From a virus, in IMG/VR virus record IMGVR_UViG_3300020056_002227, positions 62,001 through 126,000 of that record: 64,000 nt of DNA. One strand, given 5' to 3'. This document shows positions 23,663-34,600 of this stretch, in pieces (the stretch's first letter is position 1; each line of letters opens with the position of its first letter). The translations under genes and the position numbers were made by a program. The notes under the pieces were generated by a model that saw nothing but the letters and a program-made list of their open reading frames with translations, was not told where the DNA came from and did no database searches.

Positions 23663-26353
23663 ATGGCGGTAATAGAAAATAACATATCGTTCTTTATCCA
23701 GTCTCATTTTCCTGCTATCTATAGGGAGAACGGCGAAGAGCTCGTTGAGCTTGTAGAAGAATATTATAAGTGGTTGGAATCGACGGACAACCAATCGATT
23801 TATAATGCAAGAAGAATGTTTGAATATCGGGATATTGATACTACTCTCGAAAAAATGCTTATCTTCTTCCAGAAAAAATTCTTAGCAGATTTACCTCTGA
23901 AAGAAGAAACAATCAGATTTGTTACTAAAAATATTCTTGACCTTTACCGAAGAAAGGGAACACCAGCAGGTATTGAACTTTTCTTTGCTTTATTCTATGA
24001 TGAATTTGATGCTGAAATTACTTATCCAGCTAGGTTTATGTTTAAGGTTTCCGATTCCAATTGGAAAAATGGCATATACCTACAGATGTTCCCTAACAAG
24101 AATAAATTTGTTTCTAAAACAGATGTTATATACACCTACAAAGATCTCCTTAGCAGAAATATATTAGGCTCTTCTTCAGGTGCAGTTGCAGCTGTCGATA
24201 AAATCAATTTTATCATTTTAAATAATATTTTGACACCCATCATTTATATTGATGAGGTGTTGGGTGTATTCGAAAAATACGATGACCTAATTACTACCAT
24301 TAACGGCGAAGAAATTTCTTTTGGTCGTGTTGCTGGATCTTTAAGCGCAGTTGAGATTGATACTGGTAATAAAGATGCTAGTACTGGCCACAAGATTGGT
24401 GACATATACAATATAAGAACCACTACTGGTAAGGGCGGAGAGGTGATGGTGACTGAGGTCACTGATGATCTATCTGGTAGTATTAATTATGAAGTAGAAA
24501 ATGGTGGTTTCGGTTACACGATTGAAAATACCAGGCTGATTGTTTCAAATCAATCGATTCTATTCAATCAAGCAGAATATGATGCAAACAAAGATGACTT
24601 GACATTTACTCCGTTTGAAAGATTAAGAGATTTTGCTGGAAATGAAGCAATTGTTGTAGGACAAGCAGATAATGTTGTAGGTATTGAGTGTGATGCTAGT
24701 GCTGGACTTCATGGTGAATTTAGTATTAACAGAGTAATCCTTACCGTAGATCGATCTCCGAATATAACAATTAATCCTAGCTGGGTTGGACTTGTTACAC
24801 CTAAGAATATAACATCACCTGGTGATATGTACGTTGATACCGGATTAGAAAGTGATGTGAAAGTCTTGAGTCTTGACAATGCAACAAACATCAATATTAT
24901 TACCGATCCGATTGCTAATTTTATTGAGAATACCGAACCCGGTGGTCTTGCGTCTGCTCCTGTTTTCCTTAATTCAACTAATTATAATGATGTACCACCT
25001 GCTGCGGCACCAATGTCAGGTACAGCAGATCCGGTAACGCTAGCAACACCATTGAATCAGGCTTTCAATATCGAAACACTTACCATTGGTTCGATACGAG
25101 AATTTGAGAATATCGACCCTGGCAGAGATTACACATTTGATGTATTTGCTCGAGCAAAAGATGATGTGTTTTCAACACTTTCTAGGAGGCCTCAGATTAT
25201 CAGTTTCGATGATCCTGCTTCTGCTGGTGTATTTGATGTTGGAGAAATCGTTGAAGAAACTAATTCGGGCCGCACCGGTATTGTTACAAAAACTAATACA
25301 CAGCAAGGCTATATTGGATTAATACCTTACGACTATTATGGGTTCTCAGCAGAGAACGAAATTATAAGAGCAAATGGTAATATACCTATATCTCAAGCAG
25401 GAGATGATCTTACTGAAGAAATTTTAGGATTAAACGCCATTATAGATGCAGAGACACAATTTTCTATAGGTAAGATTTCGAAGGTTGCAGTAATCGATTC
25501 TGGTTTTGGCTATGTTACTGGCCAACTTGGTGAAATATTTGATGACGACAATGATATTAAAGCAATAGGTACAGTATTTGCCGAGACACAAGGTAGTACC
25601 AGTGGATTCTGGTCTGAATTTAATTCTCATATAAATGGGTATCAGGATCTTCCAGTCGATCTGAACACTCCAATATTACCCACAGAAAAACTCGTAGAAC
25701 AGCTTGAGGTATTTGTCGCGGGAGTAGAACCTACAGTTCCCCCAGAGCTTGGATTGTGGGCAAACACAGTACATTCAGATGGGTATTCATATTTTGATTA
25801 TACACTGAATGGGGAAATCAATGCAGCAGATATAACACAGCTGAGAAAACTTTCTGACGGTGCTGAAGACGTTGCTCAAGACACAATTGATAGATGGAAT
25901 AATGTAGTTGCACCGAGTCTTAAATCTCAAGTTTGGTACAAGACGTATCCAGAATACTATGTGGTCTTACCAGAAAAAATATATTATGATTCTGCAATGA
26001 AGATTCAAGATAGTGATTTCTATCAGGAATATTCATATCAAATTAAATCGACTCTTGCTAAGCAAGAATATGAGAAATTGCTAAAAGAGAATGTTCACCT
26101 TGCTGGAACGAAGATGTTCGGTGACTTTATCTTTAAGGCATTAATAGGTTCACCTCAAGAAATGAGGTTTAGAAGAAACTTTAATACACCGGGGCCCACA
26201 TATAATAATGATGGTACCGTCGATGATGGTGCACCACCTGGGTCATTACCGGTGCTTATTGATTCACCAGATTTGGAGACACTTACAGTAGATGTAATCA
26301 ATCTAAGAGTCGATAGAGACGATGTAACCGTAGATAATGATTCTACAGTTTAA
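23663..26353 (+). CDS. 7: Baseplate wedge protein, gp7-like, with EF-hand-like insertion
   Basis: An 896-residue protein. Residues 1-130 contain FPAIYRENGEELVELVEEYY, then FLADLPLKEETIRFVTKNIL and RRKGTPAGIELFFALFYDEF before DAEITYPAR. The same order occurs in the C-terminal region of T4 gp7 (1032 residues), here at the N-terminus. The rest is beta-rich with Gly-turn repeats (e.g. ENGGFGYTI, DSGFGYVTG). At about residues 711-723 lies DYTLNGEINAADITQL, a dockerin/EF-hand-like calcium loop. It follows gp6 as gp7 does in T4. Confidence 0.65.
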   Translation: MAVIENNISFFIQSHFPAIYRENGEELVELVEEYYKWLESTDNQSIYNARRMFEYRDIDTTLEKMLIFFQKKFLADLPLKEETIRFVTKNILDLYRRKGTPAGIELFFALFYDEFDAEITYPARFMFKVSDSNWKNGIYLQMFPNKNKFVSKTDVIYTYKDLLSRNILGSSSGAVAAVDKINFIILNNILTPIIYIDEVLGVFEKYDDLITTINGEEISFGRVAGSLSAVEIDTGNKDASTGHKIGDIYNIRTTTGKGGEVMVTEVTDDLSGSINYEVENGGFGYTIENTRLIVSNQSILFNQAEYDANKDDLTFTPFERLRDFAGNEAIVVGQADNVVGIECDASAGLHGEFSINRVILTVDRSPNITINPSWVGLVTPKNITSPGDMYVDTGLESDVKVLSLDNATNINIITDPIANFIENTEPGGLASAPVFLNSTNYNDVPPAAAPMSGTADPVTLATPLNQAFNIETLTIGSIREFENIDPGRDYTFDVFARAKDDVFSTLSRRPQIISFDDPASAGVFDVGEIVEETNSGRTGIVTKTNTQQGYIGLIPYDYYGFSAENEIIRANGNIPISQAGDDLTEEILGLNAIIDAETQFSIGKISKVAVIDSGFGYVTGQLGEIFDDDNDIKAIGTVFAETQGSTSGFWSEFNSHINGYQDLPVDLNTPILPTEKLVEQLEVFVAGVEPTVPPELGLWANTVHSDGYSYFDYTLNGEINAADITQLRKLSDGAEDVAQDTIDRWNNVVAPSLKSQVWYKTYPEYYVVLPEKIYYDSAMKIQDSDFYQEYSYQIKSTLAKQEYEKLLKENVHLAGTKMFGDFIFKALIGSPQEMRFRRNFNTPGPTYNNDGTVDDGAPPGSLPVLIDSPDLETLTVDVINLRVDRDDVTVDNDSTV

Positions 26354-26361
26354 GATAAATA
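26354..26361 (+). promoter_or_regulatory. Possible late promoter box GATAAATA
   Basis: GATAAATA lies 26 bases upstream of the ATG at 26387 and directly after the gp7-like stop, fitting the NATAAATA late class. AGGAG follows as ribosome site. Modest confidence because one base differs from TATAAATA. Confidence 0.45.
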
Positions 26362-26386
26362 GTTTAAAAATCTTTTAGGAGAAATC

Positions 26387-27604
26387 ATGTCAAAACAAAC
26401 TGTCAATATTGGTACTTCTGCCAACGACGGTACCGGCGATCCTCTCCGCACAGCATTTGATAAGACCAATGATAATTTCGTAGAATTATATAATGCGCTG
26501 GGTGGAAACGATATCGTAAACCTCATTAATAATGATGAGGAAATTGAGCTCTTATCTACAGCAAATAAAATTTCGTTTTTATACAATACAGAGGCTCAGC
26601 TACTTGACGTAGATCCTACCTCACATCACGGTTGTATTGCTCATGCCCACGATACCGGTGCACTGTATTATGCTCATCAAGGTGAGTGGAGAAAGTTACT
26701 AACTGATAATGCAAATACGGCCGCACCAGTACCAAGTTATACTGATCCTTTGGCAAGGCATTCTTATGGTGAAGCAATTACAGGTTCAGAAACTGATGGG
26801 TATATCTTACAGACAAATGCTGACGGCACCTATCAATGGGCAGCTCCAGGTGATGTAACAGGTGCAGTTAGAAATATCTCAGAATTAGACGATGTTGTTC
26901 TAATCAACCTGAACGCAGGTCAGACTTTGAAGTGGAATGGTTCTAATTGGATCAACGATTCAGATTTAACTGGAAGTGGTGGTTCTGCTAGTTTTACAGG
27001 GCTGACCGATACACCGGCTTCACTTGGAAGTGCTGGTCAATTTATCAGAGTTAATTCTTCTGGTAATGCGCTAGAATTTACTGCTGCTCCCTCTGGTGGA
27101 GGTGGTGCAAGTGTATTGAATGATTTGACCGATGTTTCTACAGCAGGGGCATCTAGTGGACAAGTATTAAAATACAACGGTAGTAGTTGGGCCCCCGCAG
27201 CAGATGCAACTGGAAGTGGTGGCGGTACTCTCAGTAGAACAACAGAGACTGTGACTACAAGTGGATTAATTGGTAACCAGCAAGATGTGGTGATGAATTT
27301 CAACAATGTAGGTTCTTCATTTATGCTAATGAAGGTTCAGGTAAGCCATGCAGTTTGGTTCAGAATATATGTTGATGATGCTGCTAGAGCAGCAGACATA
27401 TCAAGAGTACAGGGTGATGATATTGCTGATGGTGAAGGTCTTATTGCTGAATTCATTTCAAATGGAGCAGAAACTTTTGATATTACACCAGCCATATTAG
27501 CATATTCTAATTCCGGCTCGAGTCTTAGGTGTGCAATAAAAAATGACTCTGGTGGTGCTCAAACACTATCAGTTACCCTTACCGGAATTATCTTAGAGGC
27601 ATAA
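26387..27604 (+). CDS. Tail fibre/baseplate appendage protein
   Basis: A 405-residue structural protein. The N-terminus VNIGTSANDGTGDPLRTAFD with KTNDNFVELYNAL is a recurrent attachment module in marine T4-like fibres. Residues 60-100 include HHGCIAHAHDTGALYYAHQG, a motif also present near the end of the fibre at 56794-59178 (YHGAIAHSHADGAMYFAHSG), so the two share a domain. In the middle are short repeats around LDDVVLINLNAGQTLKWNGS, LTDTPASLGSAGQ and LTDVSTAGASSGQ. The C-terminal 130 residues form a predicted globular beta tip. Probably a trimeric fibre or collar component. Confidence 0.6.
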   Translation: MSKQTVNIGTSANDGTGDPLRTAFDKTNDNFVELYNALGGNDIVNLINNDEEIELLSTANKISFLYNTEAQLLDVDPTSHHGCIAHAHDTGALYYAHQGEWRKLLTDNANTAAPVPSYTDPLARHSYGEAITGSETDGYILQTNADGTYQWAAPGDVTGAVRNISELDDVVLINLNAGQTLKWNGSNWINDSDLTGSGGSASFTGLTDTPASLGSAGQFIRVNSSGNALEFTAAPSGGGGASVLNDLTDVSTAGASSGQVLKYNGSSWAPAADATGSGGGTLSRTTETVTTSGLIGNQQDVVMNFNNVGSSFMLMKVQVSHAVWFRIYVDDAARAADISRVQGDDIADGEGLIAEFISNGAETFDITPAILAYSNSGSSLRCAIKNDSGGAQTLSVTLTGIILEA

Positions 27605-27608
27605 TTTT

Positions 27609-29951
27609 ATGTCAAAGGAAGCATATACAGTCGTCTTTGAATCTGGAGTTGATGAAAATCTATTTTTCGATTCGGGCGACGGCCGAGATATTGAGGTCAT
27701 AAGTAGACTATCGTCGATACCCGGTGTTGCTAGTGTTAAGCTTGACGAAGAAGAAAAAACATCTCTTTTAGAAAGTGCAGAAGTAAAAAATCTTGAAAAG
27801 GCAAAAATGCCGGTGAAGTTTTCTACTGCTTTCTATGATGGACCATGGCCATCCACAGTTGTTAATACCGATTTGGTTGGAGGTGCTGATCTTACAGCAC
27901 CCCCAGTAAGTAATGGTAATTCTTATGATTATCAACCTCTCGGCAAGGCTCTTATGTCATCCGTAAACATCACCGCATCTTCAGGTCCAGCTGGATTTCA
28001 TTCCTACCAAGGTGAAGATAATTTAGTCACTGCAAACTGGGAACAAGTACCTGTAGGACGATATGTTGATATCGTTTGTATTGAAGCTGGTGTACCACCA
28101 GACACTTCATATAATAGTAGAGAATACTATTTTGATTTTGCTGAATATGATCCTCGAACATGGAATCTCACATTAACTCCAAATGGCTCATCAAATTGGA
28201 TTGTAAGTGGTACACACAGAGGTGGTACACTTTCCAGTGCCAATAATCCAACACTAATATTTCATCCAGGCGATACAGTTAATTTTACCAATAATGCTAG
28301 TAGTTCTCACCCACTAGAATTGGTAGATGGTTCGGGCAATCAATTGCCCTTGGTAGATAACCAAGGTGCGGCAAATGGCGAGACACTCACATATAAAATT
28401 TCTAAATGGGGCAACGGTGGAATTCAATTCTACTACAGATGTACAATACACACCGGCTCGATGGTCGGAGGTGTAAACCTTAGCTTAGGTGCGAATTCAA
28501 AAATTGTTAAAATGGATTGGAGCAATTATGATTCTGCGATGAATGAACCGGGCAATAACCAGATCTCAAATCCATCAGCTGGATGGCTAGATGAACATGG
28601 TATCGGTGTAATGAGTGCTGCAGCAGGGAGAATAAACAGCTGGGCAATAGGTTCCGATGTTCGAGTAATATACATTCAGGATTATGATACCTTGGTCGCC
28701 TACAATGCAGTATTAGAGTGGCATAAAGCTAAAGCTGTAAATTCAGAAACTGGTAAAAGAAATGCTACAATTTGTACCGGGGCCTGGGGATTTTCGGACG
28801 AATATTATGATAAGGCAGTACCCATTGATAATATTACAACTCTCACTTATTACAGTGATGGTGGTGGAGCTACTACAGTCAATAGACCTGGTGGTGGCTG
28901 GGGAAATGATTATTCAGCATTTGAAGCTGCACACATGGCACCAAAGCAATTCCAAGACCCATTTGACAATGTAAAAAAATGGTGTATCATAGTACCAAAT
29001 TCTACTCAAAATAGTGCTCTTAAGGCAGCCAATGTAGCATTTGACAATGTTACCACTGCCGGCCATAGCCCAATTTATCACTTTCGATCAATAGGTAATG
29101 CTGGCAATGTTTTTGCCAAAGAAGGTACTCCACAGTGGGATAATGAATTTACTGCGAATGGTCGAATTATCAATATTTCTACCTCAGGTTTATCCGTGAG
29201 TGGAGGTAGTAGTTCTTCCGTATCCAATGTAGTATATTATCCACTGCGCGTTGGAGACAATGGTATGGAAGAAGAGATTAGTATCGGAGCATATCAATGC
29301 AGCCAATTAAAGCCTTATGTTGATTTTTATAGCACGAGGGGCCCGATTGTAGATCTATTTGCTCCGGGCAATCATTGGTATGGGCCATATCATAGGTATG
29401 GTAATCCAACTGACCTTTTTAACCAGTCAGGTACTACCAGCATTAATGGTGAACTAATGGGTTATTTCATTGGAACTAGTTGTGCCGCACCAGTTGCTGC
29501 TGGAGCTGGAGCTCTATTTGTTGAAGATTATTACTCTAAGACGAGAAGCTATCCCTCAATAGCAAAGCTGAGAGAAATAATGCAAAATTATGCAGCGCAC
29601 AGATTAGAAAGTATGAATCAGATTGACTGGTCAAACGCGCCTACTGCTACCCAAACAATCATAAGCCCAGCAGGTGAACTAGCTTGGCCCGGGCCGACAG
29701 TAACATATTCAGACCCAGGATCGGCTTTTCAACCTGTACATGCTACGTATCTTGGTTACAATTTAAGCACGGGTGGTTCCATGATTATGCAAGATTTATT
29801 CGGTTCAAAGAATCTTTGTACTTTCTTGCCCAAGGCAATCTTACAAAGTAATGGAAAATTCATTAACTCTAATGGTACTGGAATAAGGCGACCAAAGCCA
29901 GGAAGAACCGGCATGATGTATCCTCGTCGTCGACTTTCAATACAGAAATAA
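27609..29951 (+). CDS. Subtilisin-like (S8) protein with inserted cupredoxin domain
   Basis: A 780-residue protein. Residues 1-65 resemble an I9 propeptide. The S8 fold follows: the Asp strand reads YVDIVCIEAGV (Glu159 where Asp is normal), the His motif is EHGIGVMSAAAG (His330), the oxyanion Asn is in SIGNAGN (about 497) and the Ser motif is IGTSCAAPVAAG (Ser624). Between the first two, residues about 183-292 form a cupredoxin: FHPGDTVNFTNN, SSHPLELVDG (His234) and YRCTIHTGSM (Cys278, His281, Met285), a complete type 1 copper ligand set. It lies between baseplate genes, so it is probably virion-borne. Whether it cleaves anything is open because of the Asp to Glu change. Confidence 0.8.
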   Translation: MSKEAYTVVFESGVDENLFFDSGDGRDIEVISRLSSIPGVASVKLDEEEKTSLLESAEVKNLEKAKMPVKFSTAFYDGPWPSTVVNTDLVGGADLTAPPVSNGNSYDYQPLGKALMSSVNITASSGPAGFHSYQGEDNLVTANWEQVPVGRYVDIVCIEAGVPPDTSYNSREYYFDFAEYDPRTWNLTLTPNGSSNWIVSGTHRGGTLSSANNPTLIFHPGDTVNFTNNASSSHPLELVDGSGNQLPLVDNQGAANGETLTYKISKWGNGGIQFYYRCTIHTGSMVGGVNLSLGANSKIVKMDWSNYDSAMNEPGNNQISNPSAGWLDEHGIGVMSAAAGRINSWAIGSDVRVIYIQDYDTLVAYNAVLEWHKAKAVNSETGKRNATICTGAWGFSDEYYDKAVPIDNITTLTYYSDGGGATTVNRPGGGWGNDYSAFEAAHMAPKQFQDPFDNVKKWCIIVPNSTQNSALKAANVAFDNVTTAGHSPIYHFRSIGNAGNVFAKEGTPQWDNEFTANGRIINISTSGLSVSGGSSSSVSNVVYYPLRVGDNGMEEEISIGAYQCSQLKPYVDFYSTRGPIVDLFAPGNHWYGPYHRYGNPTDLFNQSGTTSINGELMGYFIGTSCAAPVAAGAGALFVEDYYSKTRSYPSIAKLREIMQNYAAHRLESMNQIDWSNAPTATQTIISPAGELAWPGPTVTYSDPGSAFQPVHATYLGYNLSTGGSMIMQDLFGSKNLCTFLPKAILQSNGKFINSNGTGIRRPKPGRTGMMYPRRRLSIQK

Positions 29952-29953
29952 AA

Positions 29954-29961
29954 TATAAATA
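29954..29961 (+). promoter_or_regulatory. T4-type late promoter box before gp8
   Basis: A perfect TATAAATA 30 bases before the gp8 ATG at 29992, starting 2 bases after the stop codon of the protease-like gene. Confidence 0.75.
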
Positions 29962-29991
29962 ACCAATATCGTTTGGGATTGAGATGGTAAC

Positions 29992-31614
29992 ATGCCAGAG
30001 ATTTTAACTTCAGAATATAAGACAGATGCAACACGACGGTTTGCACAAGACGTGCAGACAAATAACTACTATGTGTTCGTATCTTCTATTAATGAATTTG
30101 TACCTGATGATACACAGGTAGCTAAGAATACGTTCTTGGAGCGAGTAATTTTTGGCAAAAAAATAAGACCAGAAGATACTCATTTCATGATTAAATATTA
30201 TCCTTGGCAGAGAGATGAAGTATTTGTACAATATGATGATACAGTACCTCTAGACTCCCAGAGATTCTATTGTGTTGTGGGCCCAAATGATAATGATACC
30301 GGAGATTATCGTGTTTATAAGTGCCTGTTTAACAATTATGGAGCAGGTGTACAAAGCCCCCCGGCATTCAACGAATCTTCAGATGACCAGATATACCGAA
30401 CAGCAGATGGTTACATTTGGAAATTCATGTATGTTGTATCTGCACTAGAAGAAGACGCATACAGTCATATTGGATATCTACCGCTGGTTGGTACATATGA
30501 CCAAGACCCGTCACCATCACCCAACGGAGGTGGAGGTGTTTCTGATATTGTCGTGGAAAATAACGAAGATAATTTTGGTTATGTGGAAGAAACCGGTAGG
30601 GTAACAGAAAGAGCAATAACAAACAGTACAATACAATATGTTCCAGAGAGTACATTCAACCCTCGTGGTAATTATTATAACGGTCAGTCGATATACTTTA
30701 CAAACCCAGATGGATCGACTTATCTTTACAGAATTACTGGATATAATTACGACGATACAATTAATAAGGGATTCATTACTCTCGACCAAGATCCCGTGGT
30801 ACAAGGTGGTGGAACTTCAGTAATTAAAGAAGCTGCAACCTTCAGCATCTTCCCTACGGTTGATATTAAAGGTGATGGTACCGGTGCTGTTGCTATTCCA
30901 AATATCATCGATAATACAATTGCGTCAATTATCGTACTTGATCCAGGTACTGGTTATAATAATGCAACTGCTACAGTTGTTGATCCAGAGAATGATTTCA
31001 ATCCAGAGGGAACCAACAGTACCGATGTAAGAGCTCAGATTCGTGCAATATTGACACCAAACGGTGATCACGGATACAATTTAATCGATGAATTTAAGTG
31101 TAGACATTATTCTTTATATGCGTATATTACAGGAGATGATAATAATCAAATCGGTGCCACCAATACTTACGGCTGTGTAGGTATCGTAAAGAATCCAGAA
31201 TTCTCCTCGGTATCGCCTCCTATCGTATTCGATAACAGGATTGGGGTTGTTAGTGAAAATATAGATAGAATAGTGGCCAACACATCGGTGGTACAGATAA
31301 ACTCTGATAACGATATTACATTCTCTGGTAGAATTCACGAAATTGATGAATCAGCAAATACATTTTATATTGCTGAATATATGGGACCATATGTAAATGG
31401 AACTGATGGTAATGGCGATACATCGCTTGATCTGTCACTAACATTTAGAAATGATACAGGCCAGATAATTGAAATAAACACACCTCAAGTAGATAATGTG
31501 ACCTTCTCCCCTTATGTACAAAGAAGCGGAAAGATTTATTTTATGGAGAACTTTAAGCCATTACCGAGAACAGAAGGGTCAAGAGAAGAATTTAAGTTCG
31601 TACTAGAATTTTAA
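29992..31614 (+). CDS. 8: Baseplate wedge gp8
   Basis: A 540-residue protein whose N-terminal third matches gp8: YYVFVSSINEFVPDDTQVAK, YYPWQRDEVFVQYDD, FYCVVGPNDNDTGDYRVYKC and LFNNYGAGVQSPPAF then DGYIWKFMYVVSA. T4 gp8 is only 334 residues; the extra 200 include a Gly-rich loop (about 170-180) and additional beta domains, common in marine T4-like phages. It forms dimers on the wedge periphery linked to gp7 and gp10. Confidence 0.82.
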   Translation: MPEILTSEYKTDATRRFAQDVQTNNYYVFVSSINEFVPDDTQVAKNTFLERVIFGKKIRPEDTHFMIKYYPWQRDEVFVQYDDTVPLDSQRFYCVVGPNDNDTGDYRVYKCLFNNYGAGVQSPPAFNESSDDQIYRTADGYIWKFMYVVSALEEDAYSHIGYLPLVGTYDQDPSPSPNGGGGVSDIVVENNEDNFGYVEETGRVTERAITNSTIQYVPESTFNPRGNYYNGQSIYFTNPDGSTYLYRITGYNYDDTINKGFITLDQDPVVQGGGTSVIKEAATFSIFPTVDIKGDGTGAVAIPNIIDNTIASIIVLDPGTGYNNATATVVDPENDFNPEGTNSTDVRAQIRAILTPNGDHGYNLIDEFKCRHYSLYAYITGDDNNQIGATNTYGCVGIVKNPEFSSVSPPIVFDNRIGVVSENIDRIVANTSVVQINSDNDITFSGRIHEIDESANTFYIAEYMGPYVNGTDGNGDTSLDLSLTFRNDTGQIIEINTPQVDNVTFSPYVQRSGKIYFMENFKPLPRTEGSREEFKFVLEF

Positions 31615-31629
31615 GGAATCGGATTAAAA

Positions 31630-34600
31630 ATGCCAATTAATACAGATCTCAATGCAGCACCATATTTTGATGATTTTGATTTAGAAAATCAATATCACCG
31701 TGTGCTGTTTAAACCGGGCTATGCCGTTCAAGCAAGAGAGCTGACACAGCTGCAAACAATGTTGCAGAGTCAGATTGAACAGTTTGGCGATAATATCTTT
31801 AAAGAAGGATCTATCGTTAAAGGTTGTAACTTTACCGAATTAGATGATCTTCAGTATGTACGACTTCAAGATACGTGGATCCCATATGATGCTAATGGTG
31901 TTGCCCAAGCTCAAACTGGTTTTGATCCTAGAGCATATGTGCCACAAAGAGTAACTGTAGTAGCAGAAGGTGTAGAAACAGAGTTTGATGAAATTTATCA
32001 GTTGACTGGTGAAACGTCTGGTCTTCGCGCAAATGTAATTGCAGCTGATCAAGGAGTTGAGGTTCGAACTCCAGACCTCAACACATTCTATATCAACTAC
32101 CTAAATTCGAACGAAACAAATAACTATCGTGTTTTCCAGCCTGGTGAAGTTCTGACACTTTCTTTGCTGAGATTCAAAGCAGGAACACAAGATCCTGCCG
32201 CAGGCCAAGGACAAGCAGTAATACAGGGTAAAGTAACGACAACCAATGTCGTAACCACTACTGGCAAATCTTTTGGTATTCAATCTGCTCCTGGTATTAT
32301 TTTCCAAAAAGGTCATTTCCTTTTTGCTGATGCTCAAACACTTGTCGTTTCGAAATATAATAATTTACCAAATGATGTTAACGTAGGTTATAACGTACAA
32401 GAATCTACGATTGCCGCAATTAATGATGGTTCTTTGTATGATAATGCAAATGGCTCTAGGAATGAGAACGCACCAGGCGCTGACAGATTAAAACTGGTTC
32501 CATCTCTCACAGTTCTAACCTCATCCGAAGCAGAAACTGCTGCTGATTTCTTTACACTGGTCCGCTACCAAAACGGTAATGCAATCACACTAAGAGACGT
32601 TTCTCAATATAACGTATTAGGTGATGAGCTTGCCAGAAGAACATATGAAGAATCTGGTAACTATGTACTAGAGAAATTTCCATTAGGTACAGATGATCGT
32701 ATTCCTGCCGGTGCTTCAAATACTGAAGTTTATGCGGTTCTAGGATCTGGTATTGCATATGTTAAAGGCTATAGGGTAGAAAATTCTGCTGACAGATCAT
32801 TTAAGATTGATCAGATCGTTGAAACTGAAACTGTTTCAAACCAATCGATCTCTTTTAATTACGGTGGTGGCTATCCCATAGACTATAATAATGGTACGAA
32901 TTGGGTTTCTTCAGGAACAACCGATATAGATTGGCACTCGGTTATTTTACGAGATCCATTATCATCAAATATGGGCTCTGCAGTTGTATATAATATTACA
33001 CCCACAGAAGTTTATATGACAGGTGTTGAAGTGAATGGTGGAGAATTTGGCAACGATATTCATGAAATTTTTGATAGTAATGGTGCCATTGTTTTTGATG
33101 GTGATTTCGGTGTAACACCGGGTGAAGGTGGAACTTATCAAAAACAATCTGGAAATGAAGCACTCATTTTTCCCACTGGTCATCGCAGTCTTTTCTCAAC
33201 CGAAAAAATGGCCATCCCCGTTAGAGTTCGTGAAAATGTAAGCGGCATTACAGGTAATACAATCACAATTAACGCGAACCCCGGCGAAGATTTCAATTGT
33301 AATAATGATGAAGTCCTAGTTGTAGGTAGTGGTCCTTCACAAGTACGGGTTATCAGTGTTGCAACAGCTTCTAATAACAGCCAATTAATTATTGGTTGTA
33401 ATCCTGCAGATTCAGTTGGCTCACAAGCAACAGTATATTTCAATAAGAGACTTGTTGGTAGTACCGTAGACGGTGTATCTCCATTTGATAAAGTGGTTCG
33501 AACACCATATATCAGACAGACTTGGAACGCAAGCCAATCAAAATATTCTTTAGGATTCCCAGACGTATTTGATATTATCAGTATTACAGACGCAAACGGT
33601 GTTGATGTAACTGAAAGTTTCAGATTGATTTCTAACCAGAAAGATACCTACTATGATATTTCATATATGGAATATATTCCTGGTCGACCGCAGCCTACAG
33701 GCTCAATGTTAATTCAATTAAAAGTATTTGAAATTAGTCAAGGCTCTGGAGAATATTTCTTCACGATTAATAGTTATCCATCAACATTAGATCTATACGA
33801 TATTCCGGTCTATAAAGCCAAGAATGGATCATCATATAATCTGCGAGAATGTCTTGACTTTAGACCCTACGTAGATAAAGATTCGAATGTAGATTATACC
33901 GATGATGTTGCTGCAGCATCTGTTCCTTCTTCTGCTGTTGGTGACAACTCAAAAGTATTCACTACAATAACTCCAATAACCCCAGCTAGAAATGCCTCTG
34001 CCACCGCAGAGATAACATATTATCTTCAAAGGGTAGATACGGTTGCTTGTGACTCTTATGGGGGAATTAAATTAATTAAAGGAAGGGAAGAAAAGCTTGC
34101 GGCACCTCCAACACTAGATCCCGATCAGATGGCTCTCGGCCACGTGTTTGTACCCGGCTATCCTGCTCTTTCGGAGAGAGAAGCAAGTAGAACAGGAAGA
34201 AAGGCTTACGGTGTCCACACAAAAACTAGTGGAATCAAAGCATTTACCATGAAAGATATGCACAGTCTGAGTAAACAGATTGATCGACTATCTTACTACG
34301 TTTCTTTGAGCCAACTTGAATCTTCTACACAAAATATGTTTATTCCAGACGAGCTTGGCCTAAACAGATTTAAGAATGGTTTCATCGTAGATCCTTTCAA
34401 CGATCTTACCGTTGCTGATGTATCGGACCCATTCTTCAAAGCAGCAGTACCTTTTAATCAAAAGATATTGACACCTGCCTTGAAAACATTTCCAATTGAT
34501 TTGGTTTATAAAACAAGCTCTGGTGCTTCTATTTTCCCGGCACCAAGTAATCCCAAGGCAGCAACTCTGGGTAGAGATGCTAGTGTAGAAATTCTTTCTC

